Assembly (NCBI RefSeq): GCF_023715465.1
Contig: NZ_JAMBOE010000018.1
Span: forward strand, 1 to 64,000
Direction of reading: 5' to 3'
Source: Paenibacillus macerans
Lineage (GTDB): Bacteria > Bacillota > Bacilli > Paenibacillales > Paenibacillaceae
Length of the DNA: 64,000 bases
Under the pieces are notes generated by a model that worked only from the letters and a program-made list of their open reading frames with translations, was not told where the DNA came from and did not search any database. Positions 33,167 to 41,371 of this stretch are shown one piece after another. The translations under genes were made by a program, and so were the position numbers. Position 1 is the stretch's first letter, and each line of letters opens with the position of its first letter.

Positions 33167-34434
33167 TTGCGTTCATTCCTCCAAATATTGGTTTGCTCTA
33201 TCCAACGAAGTCCGTCCTCCACATCCCGGCAGAGCAGATTGATATGCCCCATTTTCCGCTTCGGCGCGGCTCCGTTCTTTCCATATAAGTGTACTTTGGG
33301 AATGACCGGGAATCCAGCTTGCCGTCCGGCCTTTTTCCCATCCACCGGGGTGGAGTCCAGCAACGGCCGCCCGGCCGGCGAACCGTCTTCCTGCGCCGCC
33401 ATTTCCTTCCCGCTCCCTTCGCTCGGCCAACCCCCGCTTACCATCGCCTCGCACACGGCCTCCAAATGCTCGCCGAGCACGTTCACCATCACGACCGGCG
33501 TCAACAGCTCCGCCTTGCCAAGCGGCAAATTGCAGATGGCCCGGACGTGCTGCTCAAACTGCGAGGTTGTGCAGGCCTCCATCGTATAGTGGCCGGAATT
33601 GTGCGGCCGCGGCGCCAGCTCGTTGACGAACAGTTCGCCGCCCTCGGTCAAAAACATCTCCACGGCCAGCAGCCCCACCGCTTCCATGCCTTCCGCGATG
33701 CGGGCGGCCAACCGTTCTGCCTCCCGCTGCACCCGCGCTTCCACGCGGGCCGGCACGATCGATAGATGCAAAATATTATCGACATGGATGTTTTCCGCCA
33801 CCGGGAACGTTTGGATTTCCCCGCGCGGACTGCGCGCCGCAATCACCGACAGCTCCTTCACGAACGGAATAAACTGCTCCAGCACAAGCTCGGTGCCGGC
33901 TTTGCTCAGCTCGGCGTAGGCCGGGGCGATTTCCGCTTCCGAGCGGATGACCCATTGCCCTTTGCCATCATAACCGCCGGTGGCCGTTTTCAACACCGCT
34001 GGAATGCCAAGCCGTCGAACCGCCGCTTGCAGGTCCTCTTCGCTGCCGATCTCCGCATACGGAGCCACTTTCACGCCCGCCGCCTCGATTGCGCGTTTCT
34101 CGCGCAGCCGGTGCTGGGTCGTGTACAGCAGCTTGCTCCCCTGCGGCACGTACGACAGCTCCTCAAGCAGCGCGGCCACACCCGCGTCCACGTTCTCGAA
34201 CTCGTACGTGATCACGTCCGAGCGCTCGGCGAGCTGGCGGGCGGCCGCTTGATCGTCGTAGCGGGCGACGATTTGCCCGGCCACCTGGCCGCACGGGGAG
34301 TCCGGCGCCGGATCCAGCGTCACGAAGCGGTAGCCGAGGTTACTGCCGGCCAGCGCCATCATCCGCCCCAGTTGCCCGCCGCCGAGCACGCCGATCGTCG
34401 CGCCCGGAGCGATCACTCTCGTTTCGTCCCTCAT
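33163..34434 (-). CDS. purK: N5-carboxyaminoimidazole ribonucleotide synthetase
   Basis: A 423-residue ATP-grasp enzyme that carboxylates AIR. Motifs: IGVLGGGQLGRMMALAG (13-29), AVLKTATGGYDGKGQW, and ELFVNELAPRPHNSGHYTMEA with metal-binding residues. The C-terminus contains an insert of about 35 residues (SGGWPSEGSGKEMAAQEDGSPAGRPLLDS..., roughly 330-370) that is not usual in PurK and looks like a flexible loop. It overlaps purE and purB by 4 bp each. Confidence 0.95.
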   Translation of the reverse strand: MRDETRVIAPGATIGVLGGGQLGRMMALAGSNLGYRFVTLDPAPDSPCGQVAGQIVARYDDQAAARQLAERSDVITYEFENVDAGVAALLEELSYVPQGSKLLYTTQHRLREKRAIEAAGVKVAPYAEIGSEEDLQAAVRRLGIPAVLKTATGGYDGKGQWVIRSEAEIAPAYAELSKAGTELVLEQFIPFVKELSVIAARSPRGEIQTFPVAENIHVDNILHLSIVPARVEARVQREAERLAARIAEGMEAVGLLAVEMFLTEGGELFVNELAPRPHNSGHYTMEACTTSQFEQHVRAICNLPLGKAELLTPVVMVNVLGEHLEAVCEAMVSGGWPSEGSGKEMAAQEDGSPAGRPLLDSTPVDGKKAGRQAGFPVIPKVHLYGKNGAAPKRKMGHINLLCRDVEDGLRWIEQTNIWRNERK

Positions 34435-34928
34435 TCCGCCGCCTCCAGCTCCGCGCCGCTCGCCAGCACCTCTTCGCGAATCCGGTCGCGGCGCTCCTGC
34501 ACGCGGCGCATCAGTTCGGGATCAAACGCGCCGAGAATCTGCGCGGCCAGCAGCCCGGCATTGATCGCGCCGGCTTTGCCGATCGCCACCGTCCCGACCG
34601 GGATACCGCCCGGCATCTGCACGATCGACAGCAGCGAATCGAGGCCGTTCAACGCGGCCGACTTCACCGGCACGCCGATGACCGGCAGCGTCGTTTTCGC
34701 CGCCACCATGCCCGGCAAATGGGCGGCGCCCCCGGCGCCCGCGATGATCACTTTAAGCCCGCGCTCCGCGGCCTGCTCCGCAAACTCGAACATTAAATCG
34801 GGCGTGCGGTGTGCGGAGACGACATTTTTTTCATATGGAACTCCCAATTCATCCAAAACGGCGCAGGCGTGGGACATCGTCTCCCAATCCGATTTACTGC
34901 CCATGATCACTGCAACTTGTGCTGCCAT
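34431..34928 (-). CDS. purE: N5-CAIR mutase
   Basis: A 165-residue class I PurE, which moves the carboxylate of N5-CAIR to make CAIR. The start AAQVAVIMGSKSDWETM holds the GSxSD phosphate site; SAHRTPDLMFEFA has the catalytic His, and GAGGAAHLPGM the second Gly-rich loop. First gene of the operon, about 900 bp downstream of its promoter. It overlaps purK. Confidence 0.97.
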   Translation of the reverse strand: MAAQVAVIMGSKSDWETMSHACAVLDELGVPYEKNVVSAHRTPDLMFEFAEQAAERGLKVIIAGAGGAAHLPGMVAAKTTLPVIGVPVKSAALNGLDSLLSIVQMPGGIPVGTVAIGKAGAINAGLLAAQILGAFDPELMRRVQERRDRIREEVLASGAELEAAE

Positions 34929-35079
34929 CCCTCATCCCACTTTCTATCATTATTCTATGGTTCCAAAAAGGCTCAAAACCAAAAACGGCGCTGACATTAG
35001 AAGGCGTAGTACGTTAGGCGAAGCCCCTTACCTTAGGCGAAGCACCTTAGGCAAAGCCCCTTCAAGCGATGACGTCATT

Positions 35080-35264
35080 CTAACGGTTGTGAGTGCCGTT
35101 ATTTCGGTAAAATGCAGGTGAAACCAAATTTAACGGTTGCTACAGAGCTTATTTTGCCTTTTTTCTGCGGATTCGAGCCTTTTCCATCCAAATAAGCGCG
35201 CTTGCAACCGTTAGAAGTTGAACTCCCGGCTTTTCAGCTGAATAAGTTCGTGTACAACCGTTAG
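35080..35264. repeat. Tetrad element 5 (forward-forward-reverse-reverse), pur leader
   Basis: Units of 25 bp: forward 35080-35104 and 35130-35154, reverse 35190-35214 and 35240-35264; distances exactly 50, 60 and 50 bp. Forward units start TAACGGTTG and end GTTATTTC/CTTATTTTG; reverse units are AAATAAGCGC...CAACCGTTAG and GAATAAGTTC...CAACCGTTAG. It lies between the structured leader RNA and purE. A short run of CCTTAGGC-AAGC repeats precedes it at 35015-35063. Confidence 0.85.
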
Positions 35265-35380
35265 CGAAAGACTGGAGCCCCGCGAGGCCAAACAATTGGA
35301 TGGATCAACTATCCCTGTAGTCAAGCGCCGATTCTCTAGGTAAAGCCTTCAAAAAGGCCGGATACTTAAAAAGGCCCGCA

Positions 35381-35583
35381 CCTCTGAAAATAACGAAGTA
35401 TTTTCGAGAAATTCGCGGACCATGAGAGAATACGGTGGACGAGGCCTGAAGGTAAGAGTTAGGCGAGCGGCGCTGCATGACGGCGGCCGGTCCATCCGGC
35501 CGTTCAAGACCGGGCTAACTCGAGCCGCTTAAGCGGCGCTGCGAATCTGCGCAGCCCATCGTGCCGCCACCCTTACGCAGAGG
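35381..35583 (-). ncRNA. Structured RNA in the pur leader, possibly 6S RNA
   Basis: A 203-nt stretch is enclosed by CCTCTG (35583-35578) and CAGAGG (35386-35381), extendable to 8 bp. Inside are paired GAGTTAG/CTAACTC, GGTGG/CCACC, GCCGCTTAAGCGGC and CTGCGCAGATTCGCAG hairpins and a GTATT/AATAC arm. It is followed by GGGCCTTTTT. The size, rod-like closure and place just upstream of purE match 6S RNA (the B. subtilis bsrB gene is also next to purE). I cannot confirm the family by sequence; a leader structure of another type is possible. Confidence 0.4.
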
Positions 35584-35660
35584 CGAAAATCTTTCGCCCA
35601 GGGAACATAAAGCCCGGTGCATGACGCCCAGGCCTTATAAGGAAATTCCCCTCCGATATC

Positions 35661-35690
35661 TTAAAAAGGCTTCCCGTGCGGAGCCGCCTT
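35661..35690 (-). terminator. Riboswitch expression-platform terminator
   Basis: On the minus strand AAGGCGGCTCC-GCAC-GGGAAGCCTT then TTTTAA, 19 nt after the guanine aptamer. It would end transcription when guanine or hypoxanthine is bound. Confidence 0.65.
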
Positions 35691-35708
35691 ACCTTCATCA
35701 CGTATTCG

Positions 35709-35775
35709 CTCGTAGTCCGAAAATTTACGGTTCTCGGGTAGAAACTTCCGGGCCTTATCCCCGGTATTATACGAG
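35709..35775 (-). promoter_or_regulatory. Guanine riboswitch aptamer
   Basis: On the minus strand: P1 CTCGTA (35775-35770) pairs with TACGAG (35714-35709). Between them are the conserved ATAATACC..GGATA-GG core, the P2 stem, the invariant AGTTTCTACC junction, P3 with its AACCGTAAAT loop, and GGACTACG. The base before TA in GACTACG is C (the C74 position), which specifies guanine/hypoxanthine; adenine riboswitches have U there. It lies about 50 nt after the predicted start of transcription and controls the pur operon. Confidence 0.92.
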
Positions 35776-35831
35776 TTTAAGAGGTAACCCTCACTCTATT
35801 ATGTTCGACAGAGAACTGCCGTTGCTCTACT

Positions 35832-35861
35832 AGTTTACCAATGGCGGACACGACATGTCAA
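35832..35861 (-). promoter_or_regulatory. pur operon promoter
   Basis: On the minus strand TTGACA (35861-35856) is followed after 18 bp by TAAACT (35837-35832). The -35 is consensus. It sits directly after the PurR boxes and about 60 bp before the guanine aptamer. Confidence 0.7.
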
Positions 35862-35865
35862 CTCA

Positions 35866-35907
35866 AACACGAACATTAATGGAATGTAAAATGCGAATGT
35901 TCGTTTT
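35866..35907 (-). promoter_or_regulatory. PurR operator (two inverted PurBoxes)
   Basis: CGAACATT at 35870-35877 and its inverted partner CGAATGTTCG at 35894-35903 match the Bacillus PurBox (CGAA flanked by AT-rich bases), with the usual spacing of about 16 bp. They abut the -35 region of the pur promoter. PurR would repress here and be released by PRPP. Confidence 0.88.
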
Positions 35908-35994
35908 TAGAATCTCATTTCTCTAATCCCCTTACCTTATCACCCGAGTCCAGTTATCAGGGTTACAGTCTGCGAAATACTGCAAAATTGCACC

Positions 35995-36176
35995 AAATGC
36001 AAAAGTGCAGGCGATTTCCGCCCAAACGCCCCAATACCGCCTGATCAAGTGCAAAAGTGCATTTCATTCTTCAATAATCAACTAAAATTTACCGTTTTCC
36101 CCTTTATAAGATGCACTTTTGCACGCCAACGGCCACGGAATCGGCATTTTGCCCTATACGAGATGCATTTTTGCCG
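35995..36176. repeat. Tetrad element 6 (forward-forward-reverse-reverse)
   Basis: Word TGCAAAAGTGCA: forward at 35998-36009 and 36050-36061, reverse (TGCACTTTTGCA) at 36112-36123 and TGCATTTTTGC at 36164-36174. Start distances are 52, 62 and 52 bp. It contains none of the TAACGG words. It lies upstream of the PurR operator between two transcription units; 35908-35994 holds nothing I recognise. Confidence 0.8.
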
Positions 36177-36279
36177 TTGCTTCATTTATTCTACTTGCAG
36201 CCGGAAAACAGATAATCCATCGTCTAAAAAAGCTCTGCAAGACGATATATCAAGATCTTAATCCGCAAGAACACCTATT

Positions 36280-36480
36280 GAATAAGTACAAAAAATGGCG
36301 CTATTCCAGCGATATCCGTTCAATTTAAGTGAAATAAGGGAAATTTATGTCGCTATTTTCTCGAAGTGCGAGGAAATGCCTGCGTTCTGGACCATACAGA
36401 GGAAAATAAGTACATAAAATTCCCCTAATGGGATAAACAAGCTAGGTCACCGGATATTAAGTACATAAAGTGTCGCTATT
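36280..36480. repeat. Tetrad element 7 (four quasi-palindromic units)
   Basis: Units: 36280-36307, 36331-36360, 36403-36430 and 36453-36481, each beginning AATAAG(TAC) or ATTAAGTAC and ending CGCTATT or CCTAAT. Distances between AATAAG starts are 52, 72 and 51 bp. The units are nearly self-complementary in meaning (AATAAG...CTATTT), so their orientation is less clear than elsewhere, but the spacing fits the class. A 42-bp tandem repeat begins at its last unit. Confidence 0.65.
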
Positions 36481-36604
36481 TCACCGCAAATGCTGTTGCT
36501 TTAGACGGCAAGTGCCACTATTTCACCGCAAGTGCTGCGGCTTTAGACGGCAAGTGCCACTATTTCACCGCAAGTGCTGCGGCTTTAGACGGCAAGTGCC
36601 GCTA
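36479..36604. repeat. Three copies of a 42-bp tandem repeat
   Basis: Units 36479-36520, 36521-36562 and 36563-36604; each begins TTTCACCGCAA and ends GACGGCAAGTGCCACTA. Copies 2 and 3 are nearly identical, copy 1 differs at a few bases. The join word GCCACTATTTCACCG resembles the end of the last tetrad-7 unit (GTCGCTATTTCACCG), so the array seems to have grown from it. It ends 64 bp before the regulator gene. Confidence 0.85.
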
Positions 36605-36668
36605 TTCTGAAGCCCACGGTCGGCGTCGTACCAATCTCCACAAAAAAAGCCGCAAAAGCAGCGGCGAA

Positions 36669-37580
36669 CTATCCGTTCATCTGCTCCTGCAGCTCGATAT
36701 ACAGCACCTGCAAAAACTTTTTGATGTTGACCTTCACCTTACCACCACCGCCCCCGGTCTCCCGGCCCTCTTCGATCTCCTTCATCTTCAGCCGCACATC
36801 CTCGAAATCGAAATATAGCGGGGCATAGTACTCGAACCGGGGGTTGCCGTAGTCGGTCAGGCCAAGCGAAGCCAGGTTGGTCAGCCCCGCCGCCAGCGTG
36901 CGGCGCAACCGCTGCTCGATCGCCTTGACTTCCTTGGCGATCTCTTCCGGCTTATCCTTGTACGTCGCCGCCGCCTGGCGGTACAGCTCCTTCAGCGGCG
37001 GCATGTTCGCGCCGACTCCGCGTTCAATCAGCAGCTCCATGATCGTGATCATGTCGCGGCTGCCGCTTTCCCCGATCAGCCCCATATTCATCAGGATCGG
37101 CTGAATCGCTTCGCGCACGGCCCGTTTTCCGGCCGTTACGTGAGGCACAGGCCGAAGTCCCTCCAGTTTTTTCAGGCTGGAGCGGATTTCCTCCAAATAA
37201 TGCCCCATGGCGTAACGTTCGTTCACCTTTCGCAGCACGGTTTCCACCTCGATCCGGTTGATCGGCTTACGAATAAAAAACTCGATGCCGCTCCGGTACG
37301 CCCGTCCGACCATATCCTGATTTTCAATCTGCGAGATCATCACGAATTTGGCGCTGCAGCCTTGGGCGCGCAGTGAATCGATCGCCTCGATGCCGTCCTG
37401 ATCGGGCATCAAAAGATCCATCAGCACGATGTCCGGGGCCTCGCTCAGGATTTGCCGCACTCCTTCCTGCCCGCTGCCTGCCGTTCCCGCCACTTCGCCG
37501 AGCCCGCCGTCTTCAATGATATGCTGCAGCATTCTTCTCGCGCTAATATCATCGTCTACGATACAGAAAGAAAGCGCCAT
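36669..37580 (-). CDS. glnL: Response regulator, YcbB/GlnL family
   Basis: A 303-residue regulator with a receiver domain (1-120: acidic pocket DDD at 9-11, phospho-acceptor Asp55 in VLMDLLMPD, and Lys in RKPIN) and the C-terminal YcbB DNA-binding domain (about 130-300, starting LEGLRPVPHVTAGKRAVREAIQPIL). In B. subtilis the homologous GlnL, with GlnK/YcbA, activates glutamine utilisation genes in response to glutamine. The sensor kinase gene is just upstream, and a glutamine-type ABC transporter is upstream of that. It is the last gene of the run. Confidence 0.9.
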   Translation of the reverse strand: MALSFCIVDDDISARRMLQHIIEDGGLGEVAGTAGSGQEGVRQILSEAPDIVLMDLLMPDQDGIEAIDSLRAQGCSAKFVMISQIENQDMVGRAYRSGIEFFIRKPINRIEVETVLRKVNERYAMGHYLEEIRSSLKKLEGLRPVPHVTAGKRAVREAIQPILMNMGLIGESGSRDMITIMELLIERGVGANMPPLKELYRQAAATYKDKPEEIAKEVKAIEQRLRRTLAAGLTNLASLGLTDYGNPRFEYYAPLYFDFEDVRLKMKEIEEGRETGGGGGKVKVNIKKFLQVLYIELQEQMNG

Positions 37581-37598
37581 GCATGACCCCTCCCCAAA

Positions 37599-37642
37599 GT
37601 TTTGTGAGCACTACTGCAATGTTTTGTGAGCACTACTGCAAT
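37599..37642. repeat. 22-bp perfect tandem duplication
   Basis: GTTTTGTGAGCACTACTGCAAT is not longer than 22 bp and occurs twice without a gap (37599-37620, 37621-37642), in the gap between the kinase and the regulator genes. Here the word is given by its ends: GTTTTGTGAG and CTACTGCAAT. It may be a recent slippage duplication, or a pair of binding sites. Confidence 0.85.
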
Positions 37643-37661
37643 GAATTGCCTCGAACAAAAC

Positions 37662-38996
37662 TTACTTCGGAAGCGTAGGCTTACGCAGCTTTTCCGTCGG
37701 AATGCGGACCTGGAACATCGCTCCCCCGAGCGTGGGAGACGTTCCGACTTCAACCTCCCCCGCAAACATGCTCACGATGTCGCGCACATGGGACAGCCCG
37801 ATGCCCGTGGCCGCCACCCCCTCCTGGTTAAACTTAGTCGTAAAACCCGGCTCAAACAGCAAATCGCGATCGCGCTCCGCCACGCCGCCGCCGCTGTCAG
37901 CTACAATAACCAATGTATACTCCTCACGCTCGCCTACCTCCAGGTGAATCATGCCCTTCCCCTCGATCGCCTCAACGGCATTGGCGGTCAAATTGTTCAT
38001 GAGCGTCAGCAGCGGAACATAGCTTGCGGTCACATAATCGGTACGGATATCGTACGAAAAAGAAATCGTTTTTTCCAACATTTCGGCGTATTTGCCATTG
38101 CTTTTCAAGGTAAAATGAACGAGTGCGGACAGCGGCATATCCCCCGGCGCTTCCCGGTCGGTCAGCTTGACCAGCCCGGCCAAAATCCGCTGCGAATCCT
38201 TTTTGACCTCATGGATCTGTTGCGTAACGCGCAGCACCTGCTGCCGGTTCTCCTGCCGCCCCTCCTCGCTCAAGCGCCGGTACAGCTCGTAACTGCTCAG
38301 GGTGACATCCTCCAGCGTGCCGATCGATTTTTTCAGATAAAAAACTTCCCCATACAGCCCCGAGCTGAAACTGAGCATCTGCTCGATCCGGCGGTTTTGC
38401 TCCTTTTGAATGATCCGCATCCGGCTGACCGCAATGCTGCTGTAGATGCCCGTAACGAAATACGTCCGCAGCATGGCGATCGCCATCAGAAACGTCCACT
38501 CGTTCAGCTTGAACGTGGCCGTGCCCGTAACCAGCAGCCGGGTCAGCAGCTCCGCTTCATTGGACAGCAGATCGATGACCGCCGTCACCGCGCCCAACAT
38601 AAGCGGGTAAAAACGATCCACCCTCGCCCTGATGAATTGCATCCCACAGGCAAACACAATGTAATAGACGCCCGCCGAACAATGCCGGCTGAGGCTGTCC
38701 ACAACCGTCACCCCGCCTGCCATCACCTGGTCCAGCCCCATCCGAAACACCAGCACAACGGCGCCGGTGATGACGCCGGCCATGATGTAAGGCAGCTTCC
38801 TCATGAGCAGCAAAAACAGCAGAAACGCGCTGCTGCCCAGCCCAACCCTGAAAATATCACCGTCAAACGGGTTGATCTTCAATTCCCCGGCCACAGCCGT
38901 CCCGGCCGCAACAAGGCCAAGCTGCACGTATTTCGATTTGAAAAGAGCTGTCCCCATGCCCCTCTCACCCGGCTCCCGCAAGTAGATATTGCCCAT
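37662..38996 (-). CDS. glnK: Sensor histidine kinase, YcbA/GlnK family
   Basis: A 444-residue membrane kinase. About six membrane helices lie in 20-200. The catalytic part has a dimerisation region after MRIIQKEQNRRIEQM and a HATPase domain with N-box NNLTANAVEAIEG, G1 DSGGG and G2 TGIGLSHVRDIV. The start is uncertain: the frame begins at 38996, but GAGAGGGG precedes an internal ATG (about residue 14). It is coupled by position to the YcbB-type regulator and to the glutamine transporter. Ligand is inferred to be glutamine. Confidence 0.87.
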   Translation of the reverse strand: MGNIYLREPGERGMGTALFKSKYVQLGLVAAGTAVAGELKINPFDGDIFRVGLGSSAFLLFLLLMRKLPYIMAGVITGAVVLVFRMGLDQVMAGGVTVVDSLSRHCSAGVYYIVFACGMQFIRARVDRFYPLMLGAVTAVIDLLSNEAELLTRLLVTGTATFKLNEWTFLMAIAMLRTYFVTGIYSSIAVSRMRIIQKEQNRRIEQMLSFSSGLYGEVFYLKKSIGTLEDVTLSSYELYRRLSEEGRQENRQQVLRVTQQIHEVKKDSQRILAGLVKLTDREAPGDMPLSALVHFTLKSNGKYAEMLEKTISFSYDIRTDYVTASYVPLLTLMNNLTANAVEAIEGKGMIHLEVGEREEYTLVIVADSGGGVAERDRDLLFEPGFTTKFNQEGVAATGIGLSHVRDIVSMFAGEVEVGTSPTLGGAMFQVRIPTEKLRKPTLPK

Positions 38997-39059
38997 TATA
39001 CTACCATATTTCGGGCTGGGCGCCTATACCTTCCATGCCACGCCGTGTCAGGGTTAAGC

Positions 39060-39710
39060 TTAAACGTGCCGGGCCTCCAAACGTCTGGAAACGAGAGACA
39101 GTAAAAAGTTGACCGTAAAATAAATCAGCGCGACCAGCAGCAGGATCGGGATCGTGTAGGCGAAGCTGTGCCCGATTACAATGCCGGCGTGGTGCATCAG
39201 CTCCGGCAGGGAGATGACGACCGCAAGCGATGTGTCTTTCAGCAAGGATATGAACTGGCTGACGAGCGGCGGGACCATCCGCCGCAAGCCCTGCGGCAGC
39301 ACGATGTGCCACAGCGTCTGCAGCGAGCTTAAGCCCGACGAGCGGGCCGCTTCGATTTGCCCTTTGTCGATGGAGGCCAGTCCCCCGCGCACGATCTCCG
39401 CGATCATCGCCGCTTCAAATATCGTCAGCCCCGTAATCGTGGCGGTCACCAGCCCCAGCTTGATGCCGATCTCCGGCAGGGCAAACCGCATAAAAAAGAT
39501 GATCAACAGCAGCGGCAAATTGCGGATCAGCTCCACAGCGACCAGCAAAACCGGCGACAGCACCGGCAGCCGCGTATAACGAATAATGCCGACGATGCAG
39601 CCGAACAGGAAGCTAAGCACAATCGAAGCCACCGCCACCAGCAGCGTAAAATACAACCCTTCCAGCAAAAAATGCAGATTCTCCGCGGAATACGCCCCGG
39701 CAAAGTCCAT
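39060..39710 (-). CDS. glnP: Amino-acid ABC transporter permease, GlnP type
   Basis: A 216-residue polar amino acid permease with the EAA loop (EAARSSGLSSLQTLWHIVLPQGLRRMVPP, given in two parts here: EAARSSGLS, then VLPQGLRRMVPP) and about five membrane helices. It forms one half of the membrane channel with the permease gene upstream. Fourth of the run ATPase-binding protein-permease-permease; the gap to the upstream permease is 32 bp. Confidence 0.9.
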   Translation of the reverse strand: MDFAGAYSAENLHFLLEGLYFTLLVAVASIVLSFLFGCIVGIIRYTRLPVLSPVLLVAVELIRNLPLLLIIFFMRFALPEIGIKLGLVTATITGLTIFEAAMIAEIVRGGLASIDKGQIEAARSSGLSSLQTLWHIVLPQGLRRMVPPLVSQFISLLKDTSLAVVISLPELMHHAGIVIGHSFAYTIPILLLVALIYFTVNFLLSLVSRRLEARHV

Positions 39711-39742
39711 CAGGATTACCTCCTTTCAGCCGCAAAGCCCCC

Positions 39743-40393
39743 TCAATATTTACGTGCCAGCTTGCGCTCCCAGACCCGCACGCCGTAGCTGAGCGGCAAG
39801 GTAAGCGCCAAATAAAACAAAGCGACAAAAACATAGGTATCGAACGTTTGGAACGTATCGGTATTGACGATGTCGGCAAAATACATCAGATCCAGACCGG
39901 CGACGATCGACAGGACGGACGAGTTTTTGATCAGGTTGATAAACTGGTTGCCCAGCGGCGGGATAACCAGCCGGATCGCCTGCGGCAGCACGATGTGGAC
40001 CATCGTCTGCGCGTAGCTGAGCCCCGAAGAGCGGGCCGCCTCCGTCTGGCCTTTCGGGATCGACATAATGCCGGCGCGGATAGCCTCGGCGATGAAGGAC
40101 GACGTGTAAACCGCCAGCCCGATCGTCCCGGCGGTAAAACCGTCAAGCGGCAGCCCCAGCGCCGCAGGACCGTAATAAAAAATATATACGACGAGCAGCA
40201 GCGGAATATTGCGGATAAATTCGACGTACCCCGTACCAAACCAGCGCAGCCCGCGAATGGGCGCGATCCGGAATACGGCGATGAGCGTCCCCAGCGCAAA
40301 GCTTCCGACGAGCGCAAGCAAGCTGGAAGCGACCGTCCCGCGAAATCCTTCCATAAAGGTGCCGAAGTAGTCGGTTAAAACTGAAAAGTCCAT
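39743..40393 (-). CDS. glnM: Amino-acid ABC transporter permease, GlnM type
   Basis: A 216-residue His/Glu/Gln-type permease paralogous to the next gene. The EAA loop EAARSSGLSYAQTMVHIVLPQ is followed by AIRLVIPPLGNQFINLIKNSS, the classic HisM/GlnP signature. It has an FGT..GF start and five or so membrane helices. It pairs with glnP as a heterodimeric channel for a polar amino acid. Confidence 0.9.
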   Translation of the reverse strand: MDFSVLTDYFGTFMEGFRGTVASSLLALVGSFALGTLIAVFRIAPIRGLRWFGTGYVEFIRNIPLLLVVYIFYYGPAALGLPLDGFTAGTIGLAVYTSSFIAEAIRAGIMSIPKGQTEAARSSGLSYAQTMVHIVLPQAIRLVIPPLGNQFINLIKNSSVLSIVAGLDLMYFADIVNTDTFQTFDTYVFVALFYLALTLPLSYGVRVWERKLARKY

Positions 40394-40482
40394 GCTCCCA
40401 TCACCTTCCCCTGACCGGCAAAAACGCTCTCAACTCACAGCGCCCCGGTGCAACGTTGACAGCCGCGGCCCGCATACCCGCA

Positions 40483-41352
40483 TTATTGCGCCGGCTTTTT
40501 GCCGATCCATTTTTCGTACAGTTTGTCGTATTCCCCGCTCTCATGCAGCTCCTTCAACGTATCGTTGATGGCCTGCACGACATCGGCGTTGCCCTTCTGC
40601 ACCGCGATACCGTACGGCTCATCGGTGAACGGCTCGCCGACCACCTCGAAATTGGAATCCTGGGCGGCCATGCCGTATAGAATGGAATCGTCCGTCGTCA
40701 GCGTGTCGCCTTGGCCGGCTTTAAGCGCGTTGAACGCATCCTGGTAGTTGTCGAATTCCAACACTTTGACCCCGGACACCTTGTCGCGGATATTTTTTAC
40801 CGAGGTGGAGCCTTTCGTTCCCAGCACGGTTGTGTCGGCCGTGACGTCCTCGATGCCCTTAATCGGGCTTCCTTTCTTCACCAGCAGCGATTGGCCGGCT
40901 TGAAAGTAAACGTCGGAGAAATCGACCTCCTTCTTGCGTTCCTCCGTAATGGTCATCGTGGCGACGATCATGTCGATCTCGCCGTTGTTCAGCATCGGAA
41001 TCCGCGTCTTGGAGGTAACCTCCTTCAGCTCAAGCGCATTTTCATCGCCGAGGATATGTTTGGCAATCGCCTTTGACATGTCGATGTCGAAGCCCTCAAC
41101 GTTGCCGGAGGCCGGGTCCTTCAAGCCAAACAGCTTCGTATCGAACTTCACGCCGACCACAAGCTTTCCGCGCTCCTTGATTTTGTCCAGCGCGCCGGAG
41201 CCGCCCTCCGTCGCTGCGGCATTGCCGCCGTTTCCTCCCGCACCGGTGGATGCACTGCCTCCGCCCGCGTTATTGCCGCCGCAGCCCGCAAGCACGAACA
41301 AAGCGCATACGATCGCGATCCCGGCCAATTTCCATCTCTTCTTTTTTGCCAT
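40483..41352 (-). CDS. glnH: Amino-acid ABC transporter binding lipoprotein (GlnH-like)
   Basis: A 289-residue binding protein: lipobox VLAGC at about residue 24, a Gly/Ala/Asn-rich linker (25-52), then the two-lobed SBP_bac_3 domain (55-289) that starts DKIKERGKLVVGVKFDTKLFGLKD. The segment ELKEVTSKTRIPMLNNGEIDMIVATMTIT holds the typical Arg ligand of glutamate/glutamine binders (TSKTR-type). It is anchored outside the membrane and delivers the substrate to GlnM/GlnP. Glutamine versus glutamate is not decided. Confidence 0.9.
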   Translation of the reverse strand: MAKKKRWKLAGIAIVCALFVLAGCGGNNAGGGSASTGAGGNGGNAAATEGGSGALDKIKERGKLVVGVKFDTKLFGLKDPASGNVEGFDIDMSKAIAKHILGDENALELKEVTSKTRIPMLNNGEIDMIVATMTITEERKKEVDFSDVYFQAGQSLLVKKGSPIKGIEDVTADTTVLGTKGSTSVKNIRDKVSGVKVLEFDNYQDAFNALKAGQGDTLTTDDSILYGMAAQDSNFEVVGEPFTDEPYGIAVQKGNADVVQAINDTLKELHESGEYDKLYEKWIGKKPAQ

Positions 41353-41371
41353 TGTAAAAACCCCCTCGTTT

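Noticed and set aside
35545..35583. T-box leader (AGGGTGGCGGCACG resembles AGGGTGGNACCGCG)
   Set aside because: Only the first seven bases agree, there is no specifier stem or antiterminator, and a purine operon is not a T-box target.
35561..35833. 90-codon plus-strand ORF in the pur leader
   Set aside because: It covers the guanine riboswitch and terminator on the opposite strand; it has no RBS or protein family features.
36479..36604. CRISPR array
   Set aside because: The repeats are contiguous 42-bp units with no spacers, and no cas genes are near.
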